The translations under genes were made by a program, and so were the position numbers. Under the pieces are notes generated by a model. The model had not been told where the DNA came from and searched no databases. It saw only the letters and a program-made list of their open reading frames with translations. Positions 33,728-44,760 of a stretch of 64,000 bases of DNA are shown in pieces. The stretch is from contig NC_061119.1 in assembly GCF_002878395.1 (NCBI RefSeq), forward strand, positions 15,801,960 through 15,865,959, written 5' to 3'. The stretch's first letter is position 1. Every line of letters begins with the position of its first letter. This DNA comes from Capsicum annuum (Eukaryota > Streptophyta > Magnoliopsida > Solanales > Solanaceae).

Positions 33728-34364
33728 TGTTATTTTATGGTGTTTTCGGGTACAAGAATCTGTGTTTACGCACAACAACTTCAACATTAGCTCAAATTTA
33801 AAACAAGAACACTATGAAGTACAAAAACATCCTCAACACAAGATCAAAGGGATCTTTCTAAGAAGTGTGTTTTTTTTTCCCCAGAAATTAAGATAAAACA
33901 GAAATATAAAGCCAAGTCCCCCGACATCACGGAGTGTCCTTAAGGAATAATTACCCTCACTGTACCCGAGGTTTTGGAATCTTTCTCCCAGGATAAAAAG
34001 ACTTTCAATTCAATTATAGTGGTACCTCAAATAATTGGATTCATCGAACTCACTCAACGATTTGATTGATCACAAAGAATGTTTTGAAGACAAAAAGAGT
34101 TTTTATTTCATAAAATTTTTCATTCATATCAAACCTGTGGATTGAAGCAGGTGTATATAGCTATCAGATGCCTCTTCTGAAAGGTGGCAAAGGTTCACTT
34201 AAAATGTGTATCCTTTGGAAGAGTCATGTCGTTCATTCGAAACATTGTGTCTTTTTTTTTAACAGACACAACTATCTGAACAGTCATACCTTTTCCAAAA
34301 TAATATGTCTTTTGCTCAAAGGTTGTGTCCCTCCATTTTCCATTCACACCAATTAAACCCAACA
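33728..34364 (-). repeat. Element N 3' LTR
   Basis: On the coding strand it starts TGTTGGGTTTAATTGG right after the polypurine tract CATGTGGGGGAT (34365-34376). It ends at 33728 with a CA. The first 170 bp of the + strand version (GTTATTTTATGG..., CACTATGAAGTACAAAAACA) recur at 38889-39064. Length is 637 bp. Confidence 0.82.
34150..34161 (-). promoter_or_regulatory. Probable TATA box of LTR N
   Basis: On the minus strand GCTATATACACC, about 200 bp from the LTR start. Composition and position suit an LTR promoter. Confidence 0.45.
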
Positions 34365-34960
34365 ATCCCCCACATGAATGGGGAATGAATATTCTTTATA
34401 AAACTTAACGGACAAGTATGTGATCATCAAGCAAAGACTGATTGCATCTGGATAAGTGGGTTTCCCTTTGAATTTTCCATAGTGAACATGCATCGGATGC
34501 ACTCGGTCAATCGATAGATTTGATATCTTTGAACCGTTGAGCTTTAGTGTACACCTAAAAAACACATGTCACACAACTAGCATTTTACCGTTTATGGTTC
34601 TCGCGATTTTCTTCTTTTCAGCCATGAACACGTCCCAGTTTTATGAGAGCATAGAGAATAGGCCTTTACTAGAATTCTCCTTGAAACGGCTTTCACTTTG
34701 CCCTCATATAGGTGATATCTAAACATTCAATCCTATAGATTAAACTATTTGGTCAAATCTGTTAAATTTAGATAATCATTAAAAAACTTTTTACCTTAAG
34801 TCTTATCCTTATTTACTAAACATTGTCTACATCATAAGAATAGGTTGGGTAACTGACAATGTTGAACCTGTCAGACACAACTTTGTTTGATCTTCTTGAA
34901 CCTAGCTCTTGGGATCTCCAGTCTGCTAGGTAGAGTTACCGCTATACTGACTTGTCCTAG
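34365..34960 (-). other. Element N 3' untranslated region
   Basis: Between the end of RNase H and the polypurine tract. Open frames of 60-70 codons occur on both strands but none shows a domain. Confidence 0.4.
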
Positions 34961-36360
34961 GCCTTAAACCCATTGTCTTGGATATTTTTTCCACTCCTTC
35001 TCTAGATAGGCCTTTTGTAAGTAGATCCAACACACTATCCTTTGACTTTACATAGTCAACAGTGATAATTCAACAAAAGAGAAGTTCCCTAACGGTATTA
35101 TGTCTCTGTTGTATGTGACGAGATTTACCATTGTACATCATGCTCCCTGACCTATCTATTGTTGTTTGGCTATCACAGTGTATACATACCGGTGCTTCTG
35201 GTTTGGGCCAATAAGGATTATCTTCCAAGAAATTCTGGAGTCATTCTGCTTTTTCACCGCCTTTATCTAATACGATAAATTTAAATTCTATTGTAGAGAG
35301 AGCAATATAAGTCTGTTTGAATGATTTCCAAGAGACTACTCTTCCACCAATAGCAAATACATATCCACTTGTGGATTTTACTTTGTTCGATCCAGTGATC
35401 CAATTTGCATCACTATATCTTTTGAGTACCTCAGGAAATTTATTATAATGCAAGGCATAGTTTGAGTGTATTTAAGATACCCCAAAACTCTTTTCATTGT
35501 CATCCAATGATTTTTGTTGGGATTACTCATGCATCGACTCAATTTACTAATAGCGCATGCTATGTCTGGTCGTGTACAGTTCATTATATACATTAAACAT
35601 CCCAATACTCTTGCGCACTCCAATTGTGAATCACTTTCACCTTCATTCTTTCAAAGTACAAAGCTCACATCCATAGAAGTCTTAGCAATACCAAATTCCA
35701 TATACTTGAATTTGTCATATACCTTTTCGATATAATAAGACTGTGACAATGCCAACCCCTGTGGAGTTCTATGGATTCTTATACCTAAGATCACTTCCGC
35801 AACTCCAAGGTCTTTTATATCAAACTTGCTTTTGAGCATTCTTTTTGTTGCATTTATTTTTGAAATGTCTCTACTGATGATCAACATATCATCCACATAT
35901 AAACAAACAATGACTTGATGATTTGGAGTGTCTTTAATATAAACACATTTATCACATTTATTTATCTCGAACCCATTGCCAACATGGTTTGGTCAAACAT
36001 CGTATGCCATTGTTTAGGTGATTTCTTTAGTCCATACAATGACTTAATATGTTTGGACACCTTATTTTCCTTTCCTGGAACCACAAAACCTTCTGGTTGT
36101 TCCATGTAAATTTCTTCCTCTAATTCTCCATTTAGGAATATGGTTTTCACATCCATTTGATGATTTTCAAGGCCATAGACTGCCTCCAAGGCAATTAACA
36201 TTTGAATCTATATTATCCTTGTTACTGGTGAGGATGTATCAAAGTAATCACGACCTTCTTTTTGTTTGAAGTCTTTTACTACAAGTCTTGCCTTGTATTT
36301 GTCAATAGTACCATCTGCTTTCATTTTCTTTTAATAATCCATTTAGAACCTAAAGGTTTA
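34961..36360 (-). pseudogene. pol: Element N reverse transcriptase and RNase H (broken)
   Basis: RT: HQMDVKTIFLNGELEEEIYM and EQPEGFVVPG (about 36160-36070), SLYGLKKSPKQWH, then VDDMLII (about 35900-35876, the catalytic YVDD region), FDIKDLGVAEVILGIRI and YYIEKVYDKF. A linker MYIMNCTRPDIACAIS follows. RNase H has [16 protein letters not shown] and [14 protein letters not shown] (35420-35270), then IHCDSQ and a C-terminal SKDSVLDLLTKGLSREG (to about 34970). The parts fall in different frames, so the frame was broken many times. The motif content itself is well kept. Confidence 0.85.
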
Positions 36361-36599
36361 TTTCCTGGAGGAAGATCAACCAATTCCTATGTATGGTTGC
36401 TTAATATTGAATTAATATCACTATTGGCTGCCTCTTTCAAAAAGGATGAGGCTGAAGAAGACATCGCTTCTTTAAATATTTGAGGCTCATTTTCTAAGTG
36501 AAATGTTACAAAATCTGATCCAAACCTAGTAGAAGTTCTTTGACGTGTACTGTGTCTTGGATTCTCTACATTATGTGCATTCTCATTTGGTTCATCTTG

Positions 36600-37960
36600 A
36601 GTTCATTTAGACCCTCCACTAGAATGTTCATGTCTAGTTTTATACGGGTGAATGTTTTCAAAGAATTCAACATTATCTGATTTAATTACCGTATTTTTAT
36701 TTATATTCGGATCTTTGGATTTATGAACTAAAAACCGACATGCTTTACTGTTTTTAGCATATCCTATGAACACGCAGTCTACAGTCTTAGGTCCTATCAT
36801 AACCATTTTAGGTATAGGGACTTGGACCTTTGCTAGACACCCCCACACTTTGAAATATTTCAAGTTGGGTTTTCTTCCTTTCCATTTTTCATAAGGAATT
36901 GATTGTGTCTTACTATAGGGAACACTATTAAGTATACAATTAGCTGTAAAGATAGCCTTCCCCCGCATGTGTCCTTCCTTTCCTTTAAAGTTTGGTTTTT
37001 CCTTTTTACAATTCCGTTAGATTGAGGTGAATACAAGACCATAGTTTGATGGACAATTTCATTCTCTACACATATTTCGGTAAAGGGAGATTCATATTCT
37101 CTGCCCCTATCACTTTTTATTATTTTTATCTTTTTTTCTAACTAATTTTCTAATTCAGTTTAGTATTGCCTAAACGCATCTATTGTTTTATCCTTACTAT
37201 TTAGCAAGTAGACATGAAAATATCTAGTCCAATCGTCAATAAAAGTTATGAAATACTTTTTCCCACCACATGATGGTGTTGACTTCATATCACAAATGTT
37301 AGTGTGTATTAAGTTAAAGGGATTGGAATTCCTTTCAACGGACTTATAAGGATGCTTGGCATACTTTGATTCCACACACATTTGACACTTTGATTTATTG
37401 TACTCAAAGTTTGGCAAAACCTCTAAGTTAATCAGTTTTCATAACAATGTGTAATTAACATGGCCTAAACATTCATGCCATAAATTATAAGACTCAAGCA
37501 AGTAAGAAGAATTTGAACTTTTATTTATTTCAACATTCATTACATTCATCTTATAAAGGCCCTCGGTGAGATAGTCTTTTCCTACATACACTTCTCCTTT
37601 GCTAATTATAATTTTTCCAGAAGCGGTTACAATTTTGAATCCGTTCTTTTCTAGAAGTGAAACTGAAATCAAGTTCCTAAGTAATTTTGGAACGTACAAG
37701 AAATTGTTAAGTGTCAAGACCTTTCCTGAAGTCATTTTCAAGCCCACTTTTCCTGTTCCTTCTACTTAGCCATAGAAGAGTTAGCCATGTAGATCATTTC
37801 TTCCACTTGAGCTGGAGCGAATGATAAAAACAACTCTTTGTTGGCACAAACATGGCGGGTGGCACAAAATCCATCCACCACTAACGAGGATTCCCGACCA
37901 AGTTGCATTCTGAAAAATAGCACACAGATCATCAAATTCTTTGTTGGACTCAATCATATT
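36600..37960 (-). pseudogene. Element N protease and integrase (broken)
   Basis: The protease active site region reads VDGFCATRHVCANKELF near 37870. The usual D-S-G-A has lost its S-G, so it is inactive. It continues with LTLNNFLYVPKLLRNLISV (37710-37650). The pre-integrase zinc region is LWHECLGHVNYTLL (37480-37440) with KCQMCVESKYAKHPY. The integrase core has FITFIDDWTRYFHVYLL (37260-37200), IKSDRGREYESPF and YSPQSNGIVKRKNQT (37030-36990). The catalytic Glu of the usual N-G-x-A-E-R has become Lys in this last block. The C-terminal part FKVWGCLAKVQVP and DCVFIGYAKNSKA reaches 36740. Confidence 0.85.
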
Positions 37961-37989
37961 TTCTTGGTTCTTTTTCTTGAATTCCTTAG

Positions 37990-38800
37990 TGGCACGACAA
38001 TCCGTGGACTTATGGCCAATCTTGCCATAGTTGAAGCACTTTCCTTTGCATTTCTTCTTGGGTTGATGGGTTCCTTATTCAACTTTCTTCCTTTTCTTAG
38101 AATTGTTTTGGTCATCTTATACAATATGTGCTCCATTAATTATTGATTTCCCTTTTGACCTTCTCTCGGCAGCCTTATTATCCTCTTCAATACCTAGTCG
38201 GACAATAAGATCTTTGATATTTATATCCTTGCTTTTGAAGTCTTTTCACATAGGTGGTAGCTTCTTAATGATCGCTGCTACTTGAAATGCATCATTCACA
38301 ATCAAACTTACAAAATAGTTTATGTGAGTACTAAGAACATTTTCAATTTGTTTAACTAAGGTATTTTTCAAAGATATACCTTCTGCTAGGAGATCGTGGA
38401 TGATTACTTGCAATTTCTGCACGTGAGAGACAACCGATTTTCTATTTATCATTTTAAAGTCCAAGAACCATGCAACAAAAAATTTCTTAATTCTCGCTTC
38501 CTCTGTCTTGTAATTTTGTTCTAGTGCCCCCCACAATTCCATCGATGTCTTAGTTCAACTGTAAACATTGTAGAGGTTGTCTTAGAGACCACTCAATTTA
38601 TAATTCCTGCAAAGGAAGTCTGAGTGTTTCCTAGCTTCTACAATCATGAAATTCTCTTTGTCCAAGGTTCCCTCAGGCATCTCAGGAACATCCTCACTAG
38701 TGAACCTTTCAAGTCATAGAGTGGTGAGATAAAAGAACATCTTTTGCTGCCATCGCTTAAAGTCAATGCCTGCAAATTTTTTGGGCTTCTCTTCAAATCA
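37990..38800 (-). pseudogene. gag: Element N gag (broken)
   Basis: Starts near 38790 with a copia-type KFAGIDFKRWQQKMFFYLTTL pattern read across two frames. It continues with MELWGALEQNYKTEEARIKK and KSVVSHVQKLQVIIHDL (38540-38380), and ends in a zinc knuckle CFNYGKIGHKSTDC (about 38040-37996). The second Cys of C-x2-C has become Tyr. Basic stretches flank the knuckle. The product would coat the element RNA. Confidence 0.8.
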
Positions 38801-38888
38801 CTAGTTAAGTTCAAACAAAGTAGAAAGCTTATAGATTTAATCTCCAAAAACAAGCAATACAGATTCTGCAAGGTTTATTCCTTAAGAT

Positions 38889-39064
38889 TGTTATTTTACG
38901 GTATTTTCGGCTACAAGAATCTGTATTTAGGCACAACAACTTCAACACTAGTTCAAGTTTAAAACAAGAACACTATGAAGTACAAAAACACCCTGAATAC
39001 AAGATCAAAGTCATCTTTTTAATAAGTATTTTTTTTTTCAGAAATTAAGATGAAACAGAAATAT
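38889..39064 (-). repeat. Element N 5' LTR remnant
   Basis: Matches the first 176 bp (+ coordinates) of the 3' LTR at 33728, with TGTTATTTTACGG, the GTACAAAAACA block and TTAAGATGAAACAGAAATAT. It stops at 39064 where the LTR of element D starts. The remaining 460 bp or so of this LTR should lie beyond D but were not found. Confidence 0.8.
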
Positions 39065-41517
39065 TGTAATACCCCGAAGATTTCTAGTAACTTTCATCCC
39101 AAGAATGCCTAGTATTATATTCTAAAGTGAAGGATAATTATTCCATGAGGAATAATCAAGATTTTCACTTTTTTCATGTGGAAAATTTAATAAGCTTTAC
39201 ATCGATATATGATTCGCTTAAATCCGATAACCGGGTAAGAAGTTATGACTACTTCAAGTTCCCGTCGTCAAACAACGCCATATTAGTCAGTGGAGCGCCG
39301 CACCACATATGGAAATGGCATTTGGTAATTGTCCTTTTTCTAGTGTCTTAGCGTGATTTTCCCCTCGTCGCGCCAAATTTCCAAGTCATGAAGAAAGGGG
39401 CAACGCGATGGCTCCGTATTGCGCCATCCCTCAATTTCCCAATAGTCAATTTCGAGAGACACGTCGCGATAATGCCGCGTCGCGCTAGTGTCCTTGTTCA
39501 GGAAAATTTTACTGAAATTAAATAATGTATCCAGGGTTAAAAGGGTCAATTTTCTTCCCCTATATAGACCTAATAACATTTTATTTAGCTATTCTTCACC
39601 CAAAATATACTATTTTCTCTCAAGTTTCTATCAAAAACAAGCTAGGGTTTCTATTGGAGATTCAAATTCAAGAAGGTTTCACCATAAATCTTCACAAAAT
39701 CATTAACTAAGGTATGCATAGTGTTCATTCATGGGCTCTTTTCATTTATGAAATACAAGAATCCCTTTTCTAAATTCAAGTTATGGATTTTCTTATGAAG
39801 TTTATGATTGGGCTGCTTTTGTTCATGTTGATAACGAGTAATTGAATTGTATTTCATGAATGAGTGTTAAATTCCATATGGGTTGATTTGTAATGGTATA
39901 GATTCATGAAACCCTAGGACTAAACCCTTGAATGATTAAATTGGAATTGAATCACGACAATTAATTGTTGTATGATGTTGTTTACACATTCTATGCCTAC
40001 TATGTGTTTGGTTGAATGCCTAGATGAAGGGAAAGTATCTAATTAGCATGATATCATGAAATCCCCACGTACGTACAAGCTTTTTTCCAATCATATGATT
40101 GATGAAATACTTTCGTAAATGTATTATAATGATTATTATGTGTTCAAGTAAGTTATGCTTTGTCAGTTTCCTTCCATCGAGTGCTGGGGGTACTTGTACC
40201 CAAAACATTAGCTGTGTGCCTAGAGCCGTGTCATGGTTTCATGATACTTTCAATCAAGGTATGAATCCTTAGACTTCAGATAGTCTTATGACTCGGGAAA
40301 AATCTCCATGATCTCATGACTCAGTCAGTTGTCAGATATTAATAGTATTTTAGCAGTCAACAAAACTTAGTAACGTTTAGTAAATCATGTTCAGTGTCTA
40401 TTCAGATGGGAGTAGGAATTAGCACTAAGTAAACCCAAGGATGGGGAGACACACTATCAGATGATGGGTGATCCTAAGAAGTCATCCTTGCATTCCAAAA
40501 CTATGTAGCCATAAGGGCCTCACCATTCTCTTTTGGTGACACTATCAGATAAGGGTTGCCCACAACTTGTCCTTACCAGTGGCACGGTATTGACACCCTT
40601 CTAATTAGGGTTACAGATTGGACCCCAACTCATCCATAATGGCATATCAGGGGCATATCGTTTAAAAAGTACCTCCCACAGTTTTAGTACAAGTCTCAGT
40701 AAAAGAATTAAAAATGTTCTTCTGATTAAAGATTGTCAGATACAGTCAACTCAGATACAGTAAGAAGCTCAGATAGTTTCATCAGATTTAGGACTATCAA
40801 ATACAGTCACCCATGTTATTTGTTACATTCAGATACAACTATTTATGCTATCAGTTATTAGTATATCACGTCATAAGTATTTATATTCAGTAATCATGAT
40901 ATCACTGTGTTAGTTACACTTACGTATTTATGTATGCATTCTTTCATACATGTTAGACAGTTAGCTAGCATTATTCATGCATGTTAACCCTTGCATTAGC
41001 CTACCTCACATGTATACTCAGTAGATTCCATTATACTGACTTATTTGTGCTATAGAGCTTTATTCTTGTGTTACACCATAGGTTCAGAGACACGAGTTCT
41101 AGATTAGCAGTAGATTCCAGTCTCAACAGTCAGAATAGAAGTGAGTCCTCATCCTTCGAGGATATGAATATTTATCCACTATTTCATTGATTAGTTATTA
41201 GTTGAATTTGTTAGGGACATGTCCCATTAACTCCTTATTCAGATTATTCAAATAGTAGAAGATTTCAGAGTAGATGCAAATTATTATGTTTCAGACTTCA
41301 GTGTTTACAGTTTTATTTTAGGTATTGTATTACCCCACAGATGTTATCTCATCCATGTTATGTTCAGTATTGAACCTGATGTCCTTTCAGTGCATGTTTA
41401 CGCATTATTCAGTATTTTATATAGTATAAAGGTACAAATATTAGTCATGGCTTAGCTTGTGGTCCTTTAGGGATGAGCACCGTGTAGAATTCCGGTTCAG
41501 TAAATTGGGATGTTACA
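39065..41517 (+). repeat. Element D 5' LTR (2453 bp)
   Basis: Starts TGTAATACCCCGAAG and ends GGGATGTTACA, followed by ACT and the primer site. U3 carries GC-rich short repeats with CGCG words at 39240-39500. The 3' half shares ordered blocks with LTRs C, E and G, for example TGTGCTATAGAGC, ACACCATAGGTTCAGAG and AACTCCTTATTCAGATTATT (41035-41250). Confidence 0.88.
39557..39570 (+). promoter_or_regulatory. Probable TATA box of LTR D
   Basis: CCCCTATATAGACC, a strong plant TATA box about 495 bp into the LTR and just after the GC-rich repeat block. A CT-rich leader follows (TTCTTCACCCAAAATATAC), consistent with a transcription start 25-40 bp downstream. Confidence 0.6.
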
Positions 41518-41520
41518 ACT

Positions 41521-41533
41521 TGGTATCAGATCC
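41521..41533 (+). promoter_or_regulatory. Primer binding site of element D
   Basis: TGGTATCAGATCC, the tRNA-iMet complement with one change, 3 bp after the LTR end. Confidence 0.85.
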
Positions 41534-41737
41534 TAAGGTTCAATAAATTCCTAGGAAGTGCAAAAGCCACATCTAGTAGAGTCTTGTCCATGGGTGTGTT
41601 GCGCACCATATTTTTGTGCAAGAGGCTAGGAGATGGTTAGGAATAGTTTTCCTTCTTTCAGTATTCATGTCGTGCCAGCAAGAATAATCATAAGTCAATA
41701 TCTTATTCTAATCTGCTTCTTCTTTTTATTTCAGAAT

Positions 41738-42866
41738 ATGCCTCCTAAGAGAAGCAATCAGTCAGCCCCTCAGCCCGAAGAACCTTTGGGCGATCATGTT
41801 ACTCATGCAGAGTTTAGGACCATATTTACCACTCTTACTCAGTCAGTAGCTGCCCATAATGAGCGACCAGCTTTTGTTCCAGCCAAACTAGTGGCTAAAT
41901 CAACTGCATCTAGGATTTGGGACTTCACCCGAATGAATCCTCTGTCCTTTCATGGGTCTAAAGTAGATGAAGACCCTCAGAAATTTATTGATAAAGTTCA
42001 GAAAGTGACAAGCATCATGGGGGTGACTACTTTTGAGATTGCCGAGTTAGTCGTATACCAATTATAGGATGTTGCTCATACTTGGTTCAAATAGTGAAAG
42101 TCAGAAAGGTGAGATGATGCAGGTTCTATAGAATGGGAGGACTTTATCACTGCATTCTTAGACAGATTCTTTCCCCAAAAGCTTAGAGAGGCTAAGGTGC
42201 TAGAATTCATCAACCTCAAAAAGGGCATTATGATGGTGAGAGAGTACTCTCTAAAGTTTATTTAATTAGCCAAATATGCGCCTCATGTGGTTGCAGATGA
42301 CAGAGCCAAGATGAGTAAGTTCGCTTCAGGGGTAAATAATAGCATGGTTAATGAGTGCAGATCCACCATGCTAAATAGTGACATAACTTTAGAAAGACTT
42401 ATGAACCATGCTCAGTAGATAGAGGAGCAGAATATTAAGCAGAGGGAAAAGTAGAATAAGAAATCTAGGACAGGTTGCCTCAATTTTAGTCAGCCTAAAT
42501 CAGAAGAAGGAAACCATTCTCAGTTTTTTCCTAAGCCATGAGTTCCAGCTCCTTCTTCAGCCAAGGCTCCAGCTTATAGGTTAAGAGATAGAGTGCCAAA
42601 CTCTACGTCTCAGAGTAGTGTTAGCAATGATCAAACTAATCCCCTTTGTCAGACTTATGGTAAGAACTATAAGGGTTCTTGCAGAGCTGGAAACGATGTC
42701 TATTTTGGTTGTGGAAAGCCAAGAGATAGAGTCAGAGACTACCCTCAGTCAGTTTATCAAAGTCATCTTTGCCCCTCAACTCAGTCTAGTCACCCGAATC
42801 AGCAGGGTGCCACCACCAGTGCTACTAGTAGGCAACGCTCAAATAGACTATATGCTCTTCAGAACT
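41738..42866 (+). pseudogene. gag: Element D gag (nonsense-mutated)
   Basis: Starts MPPKRSNQSAPQPEEP at 41738. This is the better start than the in-frame ATG at 41633, because MPP-type starts are usual in the family. The capsid domain follows: FTRMNPLSFHGSKVDEDPQK, then WEDFITAFLDRFFPQKLREA, FINLKKGIMMVREYSLKF and ERLMNHAQ. A basic linker leads to a damaged zinc knuckle, where the first Cys is Tyr and the His is lost (YFGCGKPRDRVRDYP). One frame runs the whole length. It is interrupted by stops such as those near 42065, 42095, 42417, 42452, 42540 and 42866, each one transition from CAG, TGG or CGA. Confidence 0.85.
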
Positions 42867-42929
42867 GACAAGATCGGGAAAATTCTCCTGATGTAGTTAC
42901 TAGTACATTATAGATCTTTCATGTTTATG

Positions 42930-43420
42930 TTTATGTTTTGCTTGATCCAAGAGCTTCTTTGTCTTTTGTTACTCCCTATATAGCAGTTGATTTTGAAATC
43001 AGTCCCAATATTCTAGCAGAGCCCTTCTCAGTCTCTACCCCAGTAGGAAAAACCATCATAGCTCGGCGGGTATACAAGAATTGCTTGGTTATGATATTTA
43101 AGAAAGTCACTTCAGCAGACTTAGTCGAACTAGAGATGACTGATTTTGATGTTATTCTCGATATGGATTAGCTTCATTCCTTCTATGCCATAGTCGAATG
43201 CATAAATAGAATAGTCTAGTTTTATTTTCCAAATGAACCCATCCTTGAATGGAAGGGTAGTGTATCCACTTTCAGGGGTCAGCTTGTTTCCTACCTTCAG
43301 GCAAGGAAAATCATATCTAAAGAATGTGCCTATTATTTTGTTCAGGTTAAGGACATTAGTTCCGAAACTGTCAGCCTTGAATCAGTCCCAGTAGTGAATG
43401 AATATTCAGATGTCTTTCCC
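42930..43420 (+). pseudogene. Element D protease (nonsense-mutated)
   Basis: Aspartic protease of gag-pol. The active-site loop reads LLDPRASLSFVTPYIAVDF, where D-P-x-(A/S) stands in for D-T/S-G as in other plant gypsy elements. The flap and second half are SVSTPVGKTIIARRVYKNC, LVELEMTDFDVILDMD, then a stop where TGG (Trp) is usual. The linker to RT (SVPVVNEYSDVFPKDLPGIP) follows in frame. Same frame as gag, so a gag-pol fusion is likely in the ancestor. Confidence 0.82.
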
Positions 43421-44298
43421 AAAGATCTTCCAGGAATTCCTCCTAAAAAGGAAATAAACTTCAGCATTGATCTTCTTCCAGATACTCAGCCTATCTCTAT
43501 TCCACCATTTAGAATGGCATCAACAAAACTCAGAGACTGGAAATAACAATTGGAGGATCTCTTAAACAAGGAATTCATCAGACCCATCATTTCACTATGG
43601 GGCACACCAGTCTTATTCGTGCGCAAAAAAAGATGGTTCTCTCAGAATATGCATTAATTACCATCAACTCAATAAGGTCACGGTCAAGAACAAGTATCGT
43701 CTTCCCAGAATTGATGACTTGTTTGACCAACTTTAGGGTGACAGCTATTTCTCTAAGATAGACCTCAGATCTAGCTATCATCAGCCCAGAGTTAGAGAAA
43801 GTGATATTCCAAAATAGCTTTCTGTACTCGGTATAGTCACTTTGAATTCTTAGTCATATGATTTGGCCTTACTAATGCCCCAGTAGCTTTCATGGACTTG
43901 ATGAACTGCGTGTTCAAGCAAAACTTGGACATGTTCATCATAGTCTTTATAGATGATATTCTGCTCTATTTCGACATCGAGCGCGATTATACAGACCATC
44001 TCAGAACAGTACTTCAGGCTTTCAGAGATCATCAGCTATTTACCAAATTCTGTAAGCACAAATTTTGGCTAAGGCTAGTAGAATTCTTTGGTCATATTAT
44101 TTCTGGTGATGGCATTAGAGTTGATCCTCAAAATATCAAAGTAGTAAGAAAATAGCTAAAATCTGTCTCTCTATTAGATAGTAGGAGTTTCTTGGGTTTG
44201 GTTGGCTATTATAGACTATTTGTTAAAGGATTTTTATCTATTGCATCCCCTATGTCCAAATTGAATCAGAAGAAAGTCAAGTTTCAGTAGTCAGACCC
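43421..44298 (+). pseudogene. pol: Element D reverse transcriptase (frameshift and stops)
   Basis: Starts LPGIPPKKEINFSIDLLPDT and continues PISIPPFRMAS. An extra A in an A7 run (43625-43631) shifts the frame. On the other frame the text goes on with [31 protein letters not shown] and YFSKIDLRSSYHQ. The original frame resumes with VFIDDILLYFD (43942-43975, catalytic DD kept), FCKHKFWLRLVEFFGHIISG, RVDPQNIKVV and FLGLVGYY. Stops near 43733, 44154 and 44288 fit loss of CAG or TGG. Confidence 0.85.
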
Positions 44299-44760
44299 TT
44301 GCGAGAAGAGTTTTCAGGAGTTGAAGACTCGACTTACCTCAGCCCCAGTCTTAGCTCTTCTAGATGGTTTAGACGGTTCGTGGTGTATTGTGATGAATCT
44401 GGAGTATGTTTGGGTTGTGTCCTCATGCAGCATGGTAAGGTCATAGACTACACCTCCAGACAGCTTAAACCCCATGAGAGGAATTATCCTACTCATGAGC
44501 TTGAGTTAGCTGTCGTAGTTTTTTCCTTGAAGATTTGAAGGTATTATCTCTACGGAGTTCATGTAGATGTCTTCATAGATCACAAGATTCTTTAGTATGT
44601 CTTTTCTCAAAAATATCTCAATCTTCATCAGAGAAGGTGGTTAGAGCTCTTGAAAGACTACGATATGAGTGTTCTCTAATATCCGGGCGAGGACAACATA
44701 GTGGCCGACGCTCTCAGTAGGCTATATATGGGTAGTGTTTCTCGTATGGAGGATAGTAAG
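44299..44760 (+). pseudogene. Element D RNase H (broken)
   Basis: [40 protein letters not shown] and [10 protein letters not shown], then a stop in place of Trp. YYLYGVHVDVF and HQRRWLELLKDYDMSV follow, then after a stop YPGEDNIVADALSRL. These are the RNase H core of gypsy pol, with the first Asp and the Glu of ELELA kept. Small frame changes occur near 44360 and 44535. Confidence 0.82.

Larger units (their letters stand above)
33728..39064 (-). mobile_element. Element N: Ty1/copia retrotransposon
   Basis: A minus-strand copia element with LTR - gag - protease - integrase - RT - RNase H - LTR. Integrase before RT is the copia order. The 3' LTR (33728-34364) is complete. Only 176 bp of the 5' LTR (38889-39064) remain, because element D inserted there. 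Every domain is present in order, but all are broken by frameshifts and stops. I do not assign a copia lineage. I did not recognise a tRNA-Met primer site at the expected place just left of 38889. Confidence 0.87.

Noticed and set aside
35241..38962. Several + strand ORFs of 60-100 codons
   Set aside because: They are antisense shadows of the copia N coding domains, which run on the minus strand.
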